The notes under the pieces: generated by a model
What the model saw: only the letters and a program-made list of their open reading frames with translations
Databases searched by the model: none
What the model was told of the DNA's origin: nothing
Shown: positions 36,744-48,382 of the stretch, piece by piece
Layout: every line of letters begins with the position of its first letter
How positions within the stretch are numbered: the stretch's first letter is position 1
DNA from: Strongylocentrotus droebachiensis
Taxonomy: Eukaryota; Echinodermata; Echinoidea; Camarodonta; Strongylocentrotidae
DNA length: 64,000 bases
Reading direction: 5' to 3'
Assembly (NCBI GenBank): GCA_035222895.1
Contig: JAVYIG010006567.1
Location: forward strand, 51,696-115,695
Position numbers and translations under genes: made by a program

Positions 36744-39700
36744 TAAAAGAAGTCATATAGAGATTCATGTCTATCCAACAAAGTAAAATAAATCATGATT
36801 GTTTAGAAGAGAATTAGATAATGAGAAACGCGCCCATAACGCATTTAGACGGTAATAGTTATAAAATAAATACAAAACAAAGATTTTTAGCTAACCAGAC
36901 AGGTAAACGTACAATGATAAATACTCAAGCCCGAAAATACCACGTGTAACTTATGTAGCGTCCAAATTCACCATGGCAACAGACAATAACATTGACCTTT
37001 AGATAGTCCATTGACCGCACGGTTTCCATGTATAGCTCTGTGTTTTGAAGAGTAGTTGTTATTCAAGATGTCAGAGGAGGGTTTTTTGGTCTAACGTTTC
37101 GTATGAAGAAAAAAAAACTCAAAATGTTATCATTTTAATTGGTTAAACCAATTTGTTTTCGTCATATTTGTGTAAAGCCAATGTAATTGTGATTTACAAT
37201 GTATAATTTGTTTATACAATAATTTCGGCAGTTATATTTGGCTTTCGGAGCGAGTCAAAAATTTGGTTATACAAAGTGTAAATGTATTATACTTTGAATC
37301 GACAATAACTCAACAAATTACAACACATGTCAAGTCTGTACGTTGTAAGATCTGGGGATGTCAATTTCTTTTGGATAAAGTGTTGCACTATTTCTTCCAT
37401 AATCTTTTCAATGAGATACTCTGAATTCCTATAATTCGACTTTCATTTCTTTTTACAAATTAAGGCTGAAAAATCTGTGTTTATCAGTAACAAATGGAGT
37501 GGAGTGGAGAGTGTACAAACATGATGGTATGCGTGGTTGAATCCAATGACCCGGGTAATGATATGTAACGTACTTTGAACATGTAGCAATGTAACATTGA
37601 GCATGCTGAGCGAAGTATGAATGCAGAAATTATCATTAAAGTTATCGTCATTACCGGTTGATTACCGTTGTTATGTAATAATGGGTTCAACTGTTTTTAA
37701 GAGCAATTATTAATTGAGGCAATGACGTGTGAACCATTGGGCTTACGACCACTTTACGTACATATTATTTGCCTTGGTAGTACATGTACGTGTAGTTGCT
37801 TTTTCTGGAGCATGAGCAGAGCATAAGTCTACTTTACGTACATGTGTACATGTATTGATGTAATGAAAAAATAAATATGTAGCATAATATTGAGCAGAAA
37901 CTTTAATTATTTTTTGCTCTGTTATCTAGACTTTATCTTCCCAATTTCACTCCTTTATAATCATGTGGTACGTTTTTTCAAACAAATACAATTTATACAA
38001 AAAAAAAAAAAAAACGAAGGCTGAACCAAAATGTTACGAAATTGAGTCTCGTTTAAATTGAATCAAGAAAAATAATCACAGTTCACAATCATTACAGAAC
38101 ATGACTGTGTAAGTAGTTTGGGTATAATTATGAGTATACATGCGATATTAATTATGGATATTTGCGTTGTAGTTCCAGCTATCGCTGATTTTTGCATTAA
38201 TGAGAACACCTTTTTACCTTCAACATTTTCTGTTTAATTCTTTATATTCAGTTCAGATCAATTCAAAATGTATGGGTCACGCACATACTATAATGCTTTT
38301 AATCCAAACATGTGTTCCTCGCAGATAGAGTTGATATATACAATAGCTTGCATGGGCAGTAATTATTGAGTTTTCGACAGGGTTTCAATTAAAGATTGCC
38401 TATGGCATGCATGTTCAACTTATCTATATTTACATGAGATTGGCATTCTTAAAACGAGTTACAGATTTAAACAGGCCCACGCGCCGGATAACTTATCTTT
38501 CTCTTTCTGTTAATCGTCCTAATTTTGTCTTTCGTTCTGTGTAAAAGAAAATAGAAGGATTTTGATTTGCATTGGCATTTCTCTTTTCAGTCCCACCATA
38601 TTTCTGGTTTATAATCCTCTGTCTCTGTGTTTGTGTACATGTATGTCCCATTTCTTGTCCGTTTGTCTGTGTGTCTGCATGTCTGACTGTCTGCCTCCAT
38701 GTCTATACCTCTCCTCTATAGACCTTTATTTCCATTCTTTTTTAATAATCAGTTATCAGATAATATAGGTATGAAGGCGCAAGATCAAATTTGAGTATTA
38801 AAGGGCTGTCCCCTATCAGTAGCCTTTGTTGATATTGACATTAAGTCGGATGTTTATCAGAATAAGTAAACAAGTCAGGCATGAAGAGCATTTTTAATGA
38901 ACCCTACCTAATTTAAGTGAATCAATCATTTTGTTCAGTCAGTGCGATTATAAAAATGATTGATTTTATTATTTTATCATCTTGATGCAAATCAATTTTC
39001 CTATTTGTTTGTCACTTTGCTCTCTCCCCACCCCTCAGATTTTTTTTCTCCATTGGAAGACAATTTGCTATACAAAATGTTACAAGTTCTTATATAACAT
39101 CAAATCTATTTATAGCAATTCCATGCAATGGTGGTCATCAAGTACGAATGATGTAAATACATTTTTTTTTTTCTAATTTCTCTATGTAATTCATTCTAAT
39201 TTTATTCCTCTGCGCCTCAGAATAGTTACTATATGGTCCATAACAAATGCTGTGTTATTATTATTACATTTAATTGACCGTGAAATACGATTTGGAATAA
39301 ACTGCAATCAACTTAATATTAATAAGTATATATAGATAAGAATTTTTTTCTTCACTTGGTTGAAAAAGACAATGGATATGTTTACCTCTTGGATAATCAT
39401 TGTTTATCTTTTTTCGTTGTATAATGGAAAGAAAATATGTAACAAAATTCTAAAGAGCATAATCAGGATACATTTTCAGGCTGCCAAGATGTAAACAACT
39501 CTGTTGCTTGTAATTATTAATAACAGCTAGGCCTACATACAGCATACTCAAACCGTATGGCCTGTGTCTTATAATGATGATACTAATTACGGCATTAATA
39601 AAGTAGCTTCTGCCTTAACTGCCTAACTGTTTGACGGGTTTGTCCCCGGTCACAGCAGCACTAAATATAAGAACAGATCCCTTATCTCTCGGCGTTATTT

Positions 39701-40407
39701 CGAGAATTTCCAGGTTTAACCAATCCGGCCTTGAAAGTTAAACTGGGACCGAGCAGGATATGATTTACTCGATATCATACAGCTAGACAGAATATTCTTA
39801 TTTTAGTGAGACTGTGAGAGTAAAACCTTGACAAAGTTCCAATATAGTGAACATGTCGCCACAGCCATGCGCGGACGGGATAATTATAACAGCGTCATAC
39901 TAATCCACAATGTTAAAATGTAGCAATGTTACGCAATGATCACGGCGCTTGCCAATTTTATTCCTAAATTTAGCTTTGGATCACGTCAAACTTTTGGGCA
40001 TTTGGGCTGAAAACATACATACCGCACACACTCCATTGGCGTCATAACGATTGGAATAGAGATGCTAGACCACATTTGCAGATAAGTTGCCAAAATATTT
40101 TCCTAAAAGCGGACCAAGAAGAAAGTCTCCAACTTGTCGACAAATTTGCCGACGATTAGAACATGTACATGTATGGGACGCAGGAATGTTTATATTTGGA
40201 TTGCGTCCAATGCTAAAAACGCTCATTCTAAAATTAAATCGCTTATACCAAACATAGTGCATGGCGTCATAACGTCATGAACCAATTTAACACGATCGCG
40301 AAGACTTTCGGGAAAAACAAATTGAGGCAATAGCCTGGCCCCCAAACCAACTAAAATGACCGAATGTTGCCATTATTTAGCAATCCGAACGTGATATCTA
40401 CATGATA
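36744..40407. other. Repeat-poor AT-rich stretch, no gene seen
   Basis: Contains a 16-A run near 37999-38014 and an impure TGTC/CTGT stretch near 38655-38700. No exon can be supported. Confidence 0.4.
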
Positions 40408-40601
40408 CACACAGGCAGTGGCGGATCCAGGGGGGGGCCCGGGGGGCCCGGGCCCCCCCCCCCTTGAGAAAAAAATCATGTAAAATCACGTGATTTTTAC
40501 CTTTTTTGGGGGTTGGGCCCCCCCCCCTGGCGCTCAAGGGGGGGGGTGCAAATTGAAAAATTTTCGAGGACCAAAAAAAAAAAAAAAAAAATGTGCTCAC
40601 T

Positions 40602-40642
<41 letters not shown>

Positions 40643-40752
40643 ACTGAGCGACTTTTCGGCCGGCGCGATTTTCCAATTTTCGGGAGCAAACAAAAATGAA
40701 GAAAGTTGGGCCCCCTCCCCTAAGAAATCCTGGATCCGCGCCTGCACACAGG
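40408..40752. mobile_element. hAT MITE with perfect 8-bp target duplication
   Basis: The element at 40416-40744 begins CAGTGGCGGATCCAGG and ends CCTGGATCCGCGCCTG. CACACAGG lies directly outside both ends (40408-40415 and 40745-40752), the 8-bp duplication expected of hAT insertion. The perfect duplication suggests a recent event. The interior consists of G/C blocks, an A run and an uninterrupted 40-C run at 40603-40642. There is no transposase. Confidence 0.9.
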
Positions 40753-41360
40753 GATATGTAATAGGGTAATTCGGTATGGAAATTGAGCTCAAGACATCGG
40801 ACCTTTTTTCCCCCTTTTTAATTTCGAATGCAACATGTTCACAAGGATTCCCAAGCAATGTTCTTAAATGTATGGCAGCTGGAGATCATGTCATATTTAT
40901 CATGCTTATAACTGAACCTGTTGACCTGAATGTGCACTTTGCAGTTAATCGTTACTCTATTATTGATAGTAATGTGGGCTTGGGGCCAAGTGTGTTGCTA
41001 GTACAAGGGCGAGAGGCGTCAATTTTTTTTCTTCTACTTTTCCGTCAATGCCATTATATTTTCATAATTATTGACACATACATCTGTTATTATTTCCTGC
41101 ATATATGTTTCCTTTATCCTTTAACATATCAGAAATCCTTTGAAATGCTAGATTGATAACAAAATATTAAACATGTAGTAAAAGGAGAAGTAATGGGAAC
41201 ACAGAGGAGAAGGGAATGAGATGTAGAGAAAGACGATGACCCAGGAAAAAAGAAATATTAATTAAACGGGTCATACATGTTATACGAAACAAGAAATTGT
41301 TGTTCTCCTAACAGCGCTAGAACCAACTTATTCCATAAGCTAAAATGAAAATCGCAATAA
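40753..41360. other. Intergenic, no gene seen
   Basis: A 126-codon plus ORF (40776-41156) has no recognisable domain and begins at the edge of the MITE. I do not call it. Confidence 0.4.
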
Positions 41361-41714
41361 TAGCTAGTTCTTTATATAGCGCTTTACAAGACCGAAGGCC
41401 CTCTCAAAGCGCTTTACAGATATATATATTATTACCCCGGTCATAGGATTCAGGCTTACCCGCACACAATGTATGCACATTCTCCACTCCCTGGGGAGCA
41501 TTCCAGCCAGGCGTCTTTTTTACGAGCGCACACTTGCTAATCTAACCACATTTAGCTTTCGCATCCTACCGGGTACCCATTTAACACCTGGGTGGAGAGT
41601 GGCAAATGTAGATCAATGTCTTGCCAAAGGACATTAGTGCCGCGGTGGGACTTGAACCGCGAACCTTGTGATCCACAGTCCGGTGACATATCCACTCGTC
41701 CACGACACCTCTAC
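41361..41714 (-). repeat. tRNA-derived SINE
   Basis: On the minus strand the head begins near 41714 with GTCGTGGACGAGTGGATATG (A-box region) and has GCGGTTCAAGTCCCACCG (B box). The body includes CATTTGCCACTCTCCACCCA and ends in a tail-proximal GTAAAGCGCTATATAAAG. It is essentially full length and of the same family as 8340-8590. Confidence 0.85.
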
Positions 41715-42733
41715 AATCACAACCCTAACCATTGTCATAATCTTTGACGAAATATAGTTCAGTGCAAATGGAAAATCACTATGTTGAAACGAAAACCCCT
41801 TTCCCCCAAATGCCCCAACAGCTTTACAAGAAGAAGAAAAAGGATGTCAGGTTGATCCTCCCTTATTAAACAGTCACCCTAATGATTGAGCTATATCTAA
41901 GAAACTTCCTCTTGTTGAGCTTAGTCAGTGGGTGGGGATAATCTTCGTGGTTTCTCCTCCTAATTGAGTGACAATCAACGGAAACTATTACCCGCGAACA
42001 CATCATAATGGGAGAGTCAACGAGCTGCCAGTCGATATCAAAGGGCGTGCCTGTGATTGGTCTGTTCTCACGGTCACGTGGTCTCTATACTTAATCGTGG
42101 CGGCGACACTACCTTGGCACAGAATGGGGGTGAATGGGTCAAGTGGCCACACCCTTTTGAATATAATTGAGTGTGTTCAATGGAAGCACCTGTTAACGAG
42201 TAAATATATTGTTATCACCATTCGGAGAGCCAGATAAATCTATCACTAATTGCCGATAAATGATTTATAATATAGTTTCTGCCATTAGAAAGGAAAATTT
42301 ATAAATCTGCCTTGCCGCAGAAACAATTATGGCACTGTGAATGATTTTTTTTTTTAATGTTCAAAGTTTCTTTTTTAATATTTTTTTATAATTTTTTTAA
42401 AATACATATTTCAAAGTGTGCTTTATGTCAAGCCCACCTTTTCGTTTGCTATGGTAGATTCTAAAATTCAGAAACGCACTATTTTCTTGACATTTACGTA
42501 TAAATGTCCTAATTGACATTTTTTTCAAATTGTTTATTTGTTTGTATGTATCTATGATTTTTGTTGTTCATTTTTGTGTTAATCGCTTGAAGTATGGGTT
42601 CTTTTAGCGTCACGTTTCTCCCGTGGGTAAAGGCATAACATTGCTATTTGAAAATATAACGCAATCCATATTCTACTGCCAGTTTAATCACTTTACTTTG
42701 AATCGCCAAGTTCACAAGATTTGTCTGCATGCC
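41715..42733. other. Intergenic, no gene seen
   Basis: AT-rich with T runs near 42340-42400. No gene. Confidence 0.4.
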
Positions 42734-42735
42734 TT

Positions 42736-44087
42736 CACTCTTAAAATGTTGGGTAAATTTAGTTGGGTAATTGTTGGTTGGTTAAAAAAATTCGTTATTC
42801 TGGGCTATTATTACCCATTTAAGCATTTAAGTGTTTTAACCAATATTGGGCAATTATTTTTACTTAATTATTGGGCGGATATTTACCAACAGTATTGGTA
42901 AATGAGGGTTGGGAACCAGTTGCCCCGTAGTTGTGTAATTTTGCCACATTTCCTTTGCGAGTTGGGTAAATTTTGTTGGGCAACTGATGGTTGGGTAGAA
43001 ATTCGCCTAGAAATTTACCAACATTATTTTGCAAATTAGGATTGAGTAATTTTTGCCTGTAGTTGTGTAATTTTGGCACATTCCCACTGCGAGTTGGGTA
43101 AATTTCGTTGGGCAACTGATGGTTGGTCGAGAAATCGTTTCCAAAGTTGGGTAATTTTTATCCCAATCTGTTTCAGGGCATTATATTTACCCAATTATTA
43201 TACATTTAGCAACAACATCGTTCCAAGGAGTTGAGATCAATTTACCAAGTAGTTGGGTAATTGTTAGATGCTGAGGAATATTACTCATCACCACTTACCC
43301 AATTTGACTTTGCTCAAATTTTGTTTGCTCATATTTGGGTAATAATTGACCACCGCCTCTTACCCAATTTTACTTTGCTCAAATTTTTGTTTGCTCATAT
43401 ATTGGGTAATAAATGACCACCGCCTCTTACCCAATTTTACTTTGCCCAAATTTTTGTTTGCTCATATGCTGAGTAATAATTACCCATCACCACTTACCCA
43501 ATTTTACTTTGCTCAAATTGTGTTTGCGCATAATTGGGTAATAATTGACCACCGCCTCTTACCCAATTTTACTTTGCTCAAATTTGTGTTTGCTCATATG
43601 CTGAGTAATATTTACCCATCACCACTTACCCAATTTTACTTTGCTCAAATTTTTGTTTGCTCATATATTGGGTAATAAATGACCACCGCCTCTTACCCAA
43701 TTTTACTTTGCCCAAATTTTTGTTTGCTCATATGCTGAGTAATAATTACCCATCACCACTTACCCGATTTTACTTTGCTCAATTTTTGTTTGCTCATACA
43801 TTGAGTACTATTTGACCACCGCCCCTTACCCAATTTATTTTGCCCATATTTGTGTTTGCTCATATGCTGAGTAATAATTACCCATCACCACTTACCCAAT
43901 TTCACTTTGCGCCTTTTTTTGTTTGCTTATATAGGGTAGTAATTGACCACCGCCTTTTACCAAATATATTTAGCTCAATTTTCTTTAGCTCACAATATGC
44001 TGTGTAAATATTGCTATGAAAAATTGAAATTATCTCTCCTGTAATTGTAACCATTTACTTCTATTTTAAAATTATAATAACAGAGTG
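42736..44087. mobile_element. CACTCT-ended element with internal satellite (CACTA-like)
   Basis: It begins CACTCTTAAAATGTTGGGTA at 42736 and ends ATAACAGAGTG at 44087, so the ends share CACTCT in inverted orientation and TT flanks both sides. Inside, units built around TTGGGTAA fill 42746-43270 on one strand, and ordered satellite fills 43270-43975. The start CACTCTxAAAA.TGTTGGG recurs at 53377, showing a family. I place it with CACTA/EnSpm from the ends only; no transposase is present. Confidence 0.55.
43270..43975. repeat. Alternating two-unit satellite array (higher-order repeat)
   Basis: Eleven units of about 65-72 bp each contain TTACCCAATTTTACTTTGCTC and a GTTTGCTCATA tail. They come in two types: A carries GACCACCGCCTCTTACC and B carries CCCATCACCACTTACC. 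The order read left to right is B A A B A B A B A B A, so after one doubled A the array is a strict A-B dimer of about 137 bp. A 109-codon ORF through it is an artefact. Confidence 0.8.
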
Positions 44088-44229
44088 TTGAAGCGACGAT
44101 GAATTTGTGCGAGTTTGATGCTGAAAGAGTCCAAGATTTATCTTTTGTGAAAACTGAGCCATCTTAACCATGTAGGCCTATAGAGTTACATAATCTACGT
44201 AAGTAATGATCATGGAACGTACACGCTAT

Positions 44230-44427
44230 CATCGTCAATTACGCGCATGCGTAAATGGCAGTGGAAACCTTCGATGGGGACTAGACTTACGTTTAACCAG
44301 ACTTGGGTAAAGTTTGCCTGGTATTGGTCTTGGGGTAGCGCGCACATGGCCTGGTCGCTCGCGATCAGCATGCCATGCGCAGTACTATTTCTATTTACTC
44401 GGTATAGCCGGCGCGGCCGTCCCGGCC
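44230..44427 (+). promoter_or_regulatory. CpG-rich segment, possible displaced promoter of the SAM gene
   Basis: It contains ACGCGCATGCGT at 44241-44252 and CCATGCGCAGT near 44370, both like NRF1 sites, and becomes strongly GC-rich up to GTCCCGGCC at 44419-44427. The same 9-mer resumes at 52340 next to more GC-rich sequence 110 bp upstream of the SAM gene ATG. If the element between them is an insertion, this segment was originally contiguous with that gene's 5' region. This is inference. Confidence 0.35.
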
Positions 44428-44540
44428 GCGTCTTATTTTTTCGTACCACGGCGAGCCCGGATTCCTGTTTTATCATGAATATTCATTAGGCAGGGCCGGG
44501 GAAAGTCTCGATTCTCTTGAATATTCATGTATGATCGAGG
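44428..44540 (+). repeat. MULE left terminal inverted repeat
   Basis: Contains two TGAATATTCAT palindromes, one of which (CATGAATATTCATTAGGCAG) is exactly conserved in the right TIR. Confidence 0.85.
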
Positions 44541-45245
44541 CATGCGCAGCATCGAATATCGTGTGTAACAAGTACGTTGGATTAATGGCAGGCCTATAAT
44601 ATGACATAGAAAAGCAATGTCATGGTCATTTAGATAATACAGTCATAAATGCTGTGTTTAATTACTAGTAAATGCCAAAATGTCAGTACCGGTAGACAAG
44701 ATATATAGCATATATTTCAAGTAAGAGTCTTGATAGGCAATTTGTGAGTAGCCTAGGCCTACTTTTCTGAGATTAATGGGAGTCTAGTTCTTTTCATGAA
44801 TTGGTAAATAATCAGTTCTAGGTTTGCTTTTTAAATATTACAAGCAGAGGTTGCATTATGGTATTGAATATGTGATACAGTATTATAAACTGTATAAAAT
44901 AGATAACAAGAATAGGCCTACATACAGACATTTATCAAAAATAAAATACTTGTGTATTGCACTTAAATTATTTCTATGATCTATGCTCACTTAACTGCAT
45001 AAGGAAGAAAAGGAAGAAAGAAAATGGGATTAGAAAGAAGAATAACAAAGTTAAAAAGTAAAATATATATAAATAATAAATGAATGGAAGAAATAAAGAA
45101 TACGGAATAGATACCAAGGAAGAAAAAAATAAATTGCAAGAAAATTGAAATGAAAAGAAGACAAAAGAAAAAGGGAAAGGAGCAAGATAATATTGATACC
45201 ATATCTTCAATCTTGTTTTCTTTTATCTTACCTCTTGTTTTTGTT
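44541..45245. other. MULE interior, no gene seen
   Basis: AT-rich, with an A/G-rich stretch at 45000-45190. Nothing coding is recognised. Confidence 0.4.
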
Positions 45246-45638
45246 TAGGCCTAGCTACCATTTTTTCCTTTCCTTTCTCTTTTTCTCTTAAAAGTTCTCT
45301 TTGGTTTCTTTCTAAAATAATGAGGGAAGGGGGGGGGGGGGGGGTGGGGGACTCGTGATAATTCATCATTTGAAGGTTTACAATGTGAAGTCCATGAGTT
45401 ATATGCACCCACTGAAGAAAATCCATGTATAGGGTTGCTGCAGGAACCCCAGCACTCACAGATCCCACGCATGATGAGACAAACTCGAGAGAAAACTACA
45501 CATTCTTTCACATACATTGAAGAAAAAAAAGAAGAAAAAAATCCAAGATCGGTTGAACTCTTTTTGACCCCTCCCCAGGACGTCGATCAATTACATGTAT
45601 GTGCCCCCCCCAAAAAAAAAACTCTGGCTACGGCCCTG
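45246..45638. mobile_element. Possible worn hAT-like MITE
   Basis: The right end CTCTGGCTACGGCCCTG (to 45638) is a typical hAT-type terminus when complemented. A weak partner AGGCCTAGCTACCA lies at about 45247. An 18-bp G run is inside at about 45331-45348. No target duplication found; the left boundary is uncertain. Confidence 0.35.
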
Positions 45639-45659
45639 GCGATAATTACCCACTATTCA

Positions 45660-45915
45660 AATCTGACAGGTGCCCCTTTTTCTTCAACAAATGCCCCTTT
45701 AACTTCATAATAAGTGCCACTGTTCCATTTTCATAAGTGCCCCTTGTGATATCTGATAAAAGCCCTTTCATTTTTTTTTACTTTGACACGCGTCCCCTTA
45801 AACTTTCTAACAAGTGCCCTTTTACCTTTTGATATGTGCCCCTTTCCCTGTTTAATAGGAGCCCCAACCCCAACCCTTTCTCATAAATGCCCCTTTGACA
45901 CATGCCCCCTTTTCC
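45660..45915. repeat. TGCCCC minisatellite fragment
   Basis: About eight degenerate units of the form AAGTGCCCCTTT plus a T/A-rich spacer. It is the same unit that fills the hAT element at 49983-51321, so this is probably a truncated relative. Confidence 0.7.
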
Positions 45916-47010
45916 TTTTTTTATAATTCCCCTTTTCTCTCTTTCTCTGTCTTTCGAAAACTATCTTCTGCAAGGTTTGTTCTCTTGACTGAGCAACCTG
46001 TTGCAATTCCTTTCTGTCTCACTTTCAGTCGTACTTGTTGCCACTCATTTGCATTCACTCGTTATCAACTACCATCAACCATTCCATATTCACTCCATTA
46101 CTGTCCACATTTCAATTTCATTCTCTTCACTCTCCCTTTTTGCAGCCTTTCCAGGAGCTTTGCTAGAAGTAGAACATTTTTAATGTAGAGGCCAGAGAAA
46201 CCGGAAAGTATGTTAATCATTTTATTCAAATATCTAACTTGAAAAAAAGGAAAGTGAAACATTGTTTAATTACAATATATTGACATAATTTTGTTAAAGA
46301 AAAAATTTGAATTTAACACTGGAAATTTGTAATTGGTTTGCCAGCCCCCCCCCCCAAAAAAAAAAAACAACAAAACACACACACTCAAAACACAACAGTG
46401 GTACCAGGGTTTTTGTTAGGAGGCCCATGTACTGTATAATTTTTATTCTTAAGAATAGTTTTCTCTTTTTTTATTAATTTGACATTGGCATACCGTAAAT
46501 TTCACCAGGAACCCCCCCCCCCTCATTAACAATCGACACTGCCATTACTTCTACCAACAGTAATGCTATAATTCAAAATTTCACTTTCTAAATCCTTCTA
46601 ATATAAACATATAATCATATTTGTACAGAGGATAAGATAAGAGGATAGCAAGCCCCCCCCCCCCCCCCACTCCCTGTTTTCTTTAGTTGGGAAGCATCGA
46701 AACATGATTCTATGAAAGCTACCAGTTTGGATACGAAAGGCAATGAGGATTAGCAGTTTCCATATTTAATGCATTTAGAGTGTTGTCTTTCAAACCTTCT
46801 TACATACAATACTTGAAGTAGCAATAATTTCATAATCTACAAAACTTCCCATACAGAAGTCCATAGAGGTAAATGAATTTTAACATGTATAATTATAATC
46901 AAAATATCATTGATTAATTCAATCTTTGATATAGACTGATAGACCTTTATCAATCAAATTTGAAGGAGAATCTTTCTGCCCAGTCCTCAGTTTCATCCTA
47001 TAATATGGTA
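45916..47010. other. MULE interior, C runs, no gene seen
   Basis: C runs occur at about 46346-46357, 46510-46521 and 46653-46668, some directly followed by an A run. A minus-strand frame at about 46080-46160 reads lysine/glutamate-rich (AAKRESEENEIEMW) after a possible acceptor, but it is too short to call. Confidence 0.35.
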
Positions 47011-48202
47011 GTTGACATCAGGGGCGGCGATCCCGGGGGGGACGGGGGGGACACGTCCCCCCCTCGATTTTTGTAGGGGGGGATCATCCCCCCCCCAGAA
47101 AATTTGAAAAAGTACACAAAAATAATGTACAGCAAATACTGACTAAAGACTGCAACACACTATTAGGCTTTGGAGGGCCCAAGAGTGCAGCGTTAAGACA
47201 AATAAAAATGCAAAAATCTTCTGGCTCGGGAGCTATGCTACCTCGCATAATATCCTTCAAAATGTACAATTAATATTGTAGAAAAGTGAAATGTGAAACA
47301 GGTATTTTGTTTGTTTTCATACTATAGTTTTGCTAAGAATATAATTTACCTTGACTCCTCTCGTTCACTATGCTCACTCACTCGTGCTTTGGGCAGTCCC
47401 CCCCCCCCCCCCCGATAAAATTCAAACGTGTTTTAAATTCTAATTCGATACCAGTTACTAATTTACAAATTTTACTGAAATGGCATGATTTTCCCCAAGC
47501 TTCCGGGGGCTCTGCCCCCTGTACCCCACTAAGGGCCCTAAAGGCTTGTCCCTGGTTACTCAGCTGACGATAATTAAATTCCTAAAACACCTGAGCTTCC
47601 GGGGGCTCCGCCCCCTGGACCCCACCAGGGCCCTAAACGGGCCTATGGATGGTCATCTAACCATATTCAAAAGCCTAAAACCCTGAGCTTACGGGGGCTC
47701 CGCCCCCTAAACCCCACCAAGGGCCCTATAAGGCGGCCCCTGGGTGCTCATCTGATCGTAATTAAATGCCTAAAACCGCTGAGCTTCTGGGGGCTACGCC
47801 CCCTGGACCCCAGTACTATTAGTGACCTGCATGCAAGTGTCACAAATAAGGTATCAAAATATGCTCATCTGACCCTTATTAAATGCCTAAAAACTCTGAG
47901 CTTCATGGGGCTCCGCCCCTTGATCCCCGCCGGGGCTTTGCCCCTGGACCCCACGCCAAAGTTACACCCAACTTAATTGCTTTGCTCTATCTGATCGCAA
48001 ATACTTTATCCCCCCCCCCCCTCCAACTTTGAAAAACGGTTTTGCGGGGCCTGCATGTAACATGTAAGAGCGATGATGATGCGGATTTTTTTTCTCCCCT
48101 CCCCCAAACAAAAACGTTTTGGCTCATTACGTCACTCCTCCCTCGTTCCTCGCATTTCGTCCCCCCCGGTCATGAAAAGAAATCGCCGCCCCTGGTTGAC
48201 AT
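47011..48202. mobile_element. hAT element with internal tandem repeats, perfect 8-bp duplication
   Basis: The element at 47019-48194 starts CAGGGGCGGCGATCCCGGG and ends AATCGCCGCCCCTG. GTTGACAT flanks both ends exactly (47011-47018 and 48195-48202). The middle (47490-47960) holds about five tandem units of roughly 105 bp, each with GAGCTTCCGGGGGCTCCGCC followed by CCTGGACCCC and CTGATCGTAATTAAATGCC. Such G-C blocks form strong local hairpins. No transposase. Confidence 0.9.
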
Positions 48203-48285
48203 TGTTAGAATTTTTAATGTTTATTCGTTGAGGATTAGTTATCTTTAATTATTTGAAAGTCGACAAGATGATAAACTTCATTAGC

Positions 48286-48291
48286 TTTATT
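48286..48291 (-). terminator. Polyadenylation signal AATAAA (minus strand)
   Basis: AATAAA on the minus strand, about 95 bases beyond the stop codon of the candidate terminal exon at 48383-48454. The spacing is right for a short 3' UTR. Confidence 0.45.
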
Positions 48292-48382
48292 GAATGTAGT
48301 ATTCTACAAACATATAATACAAATAACAAATAAATATCATGTAAATATTCCAGTTTAAACCCATCTCTATTGTCCTCTTTCA

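Noticed and set aside
43346..43675. 109-codon repetitive ORF
   Set aside because: It is translation of the A-B satellite array and has no independent coding signal.
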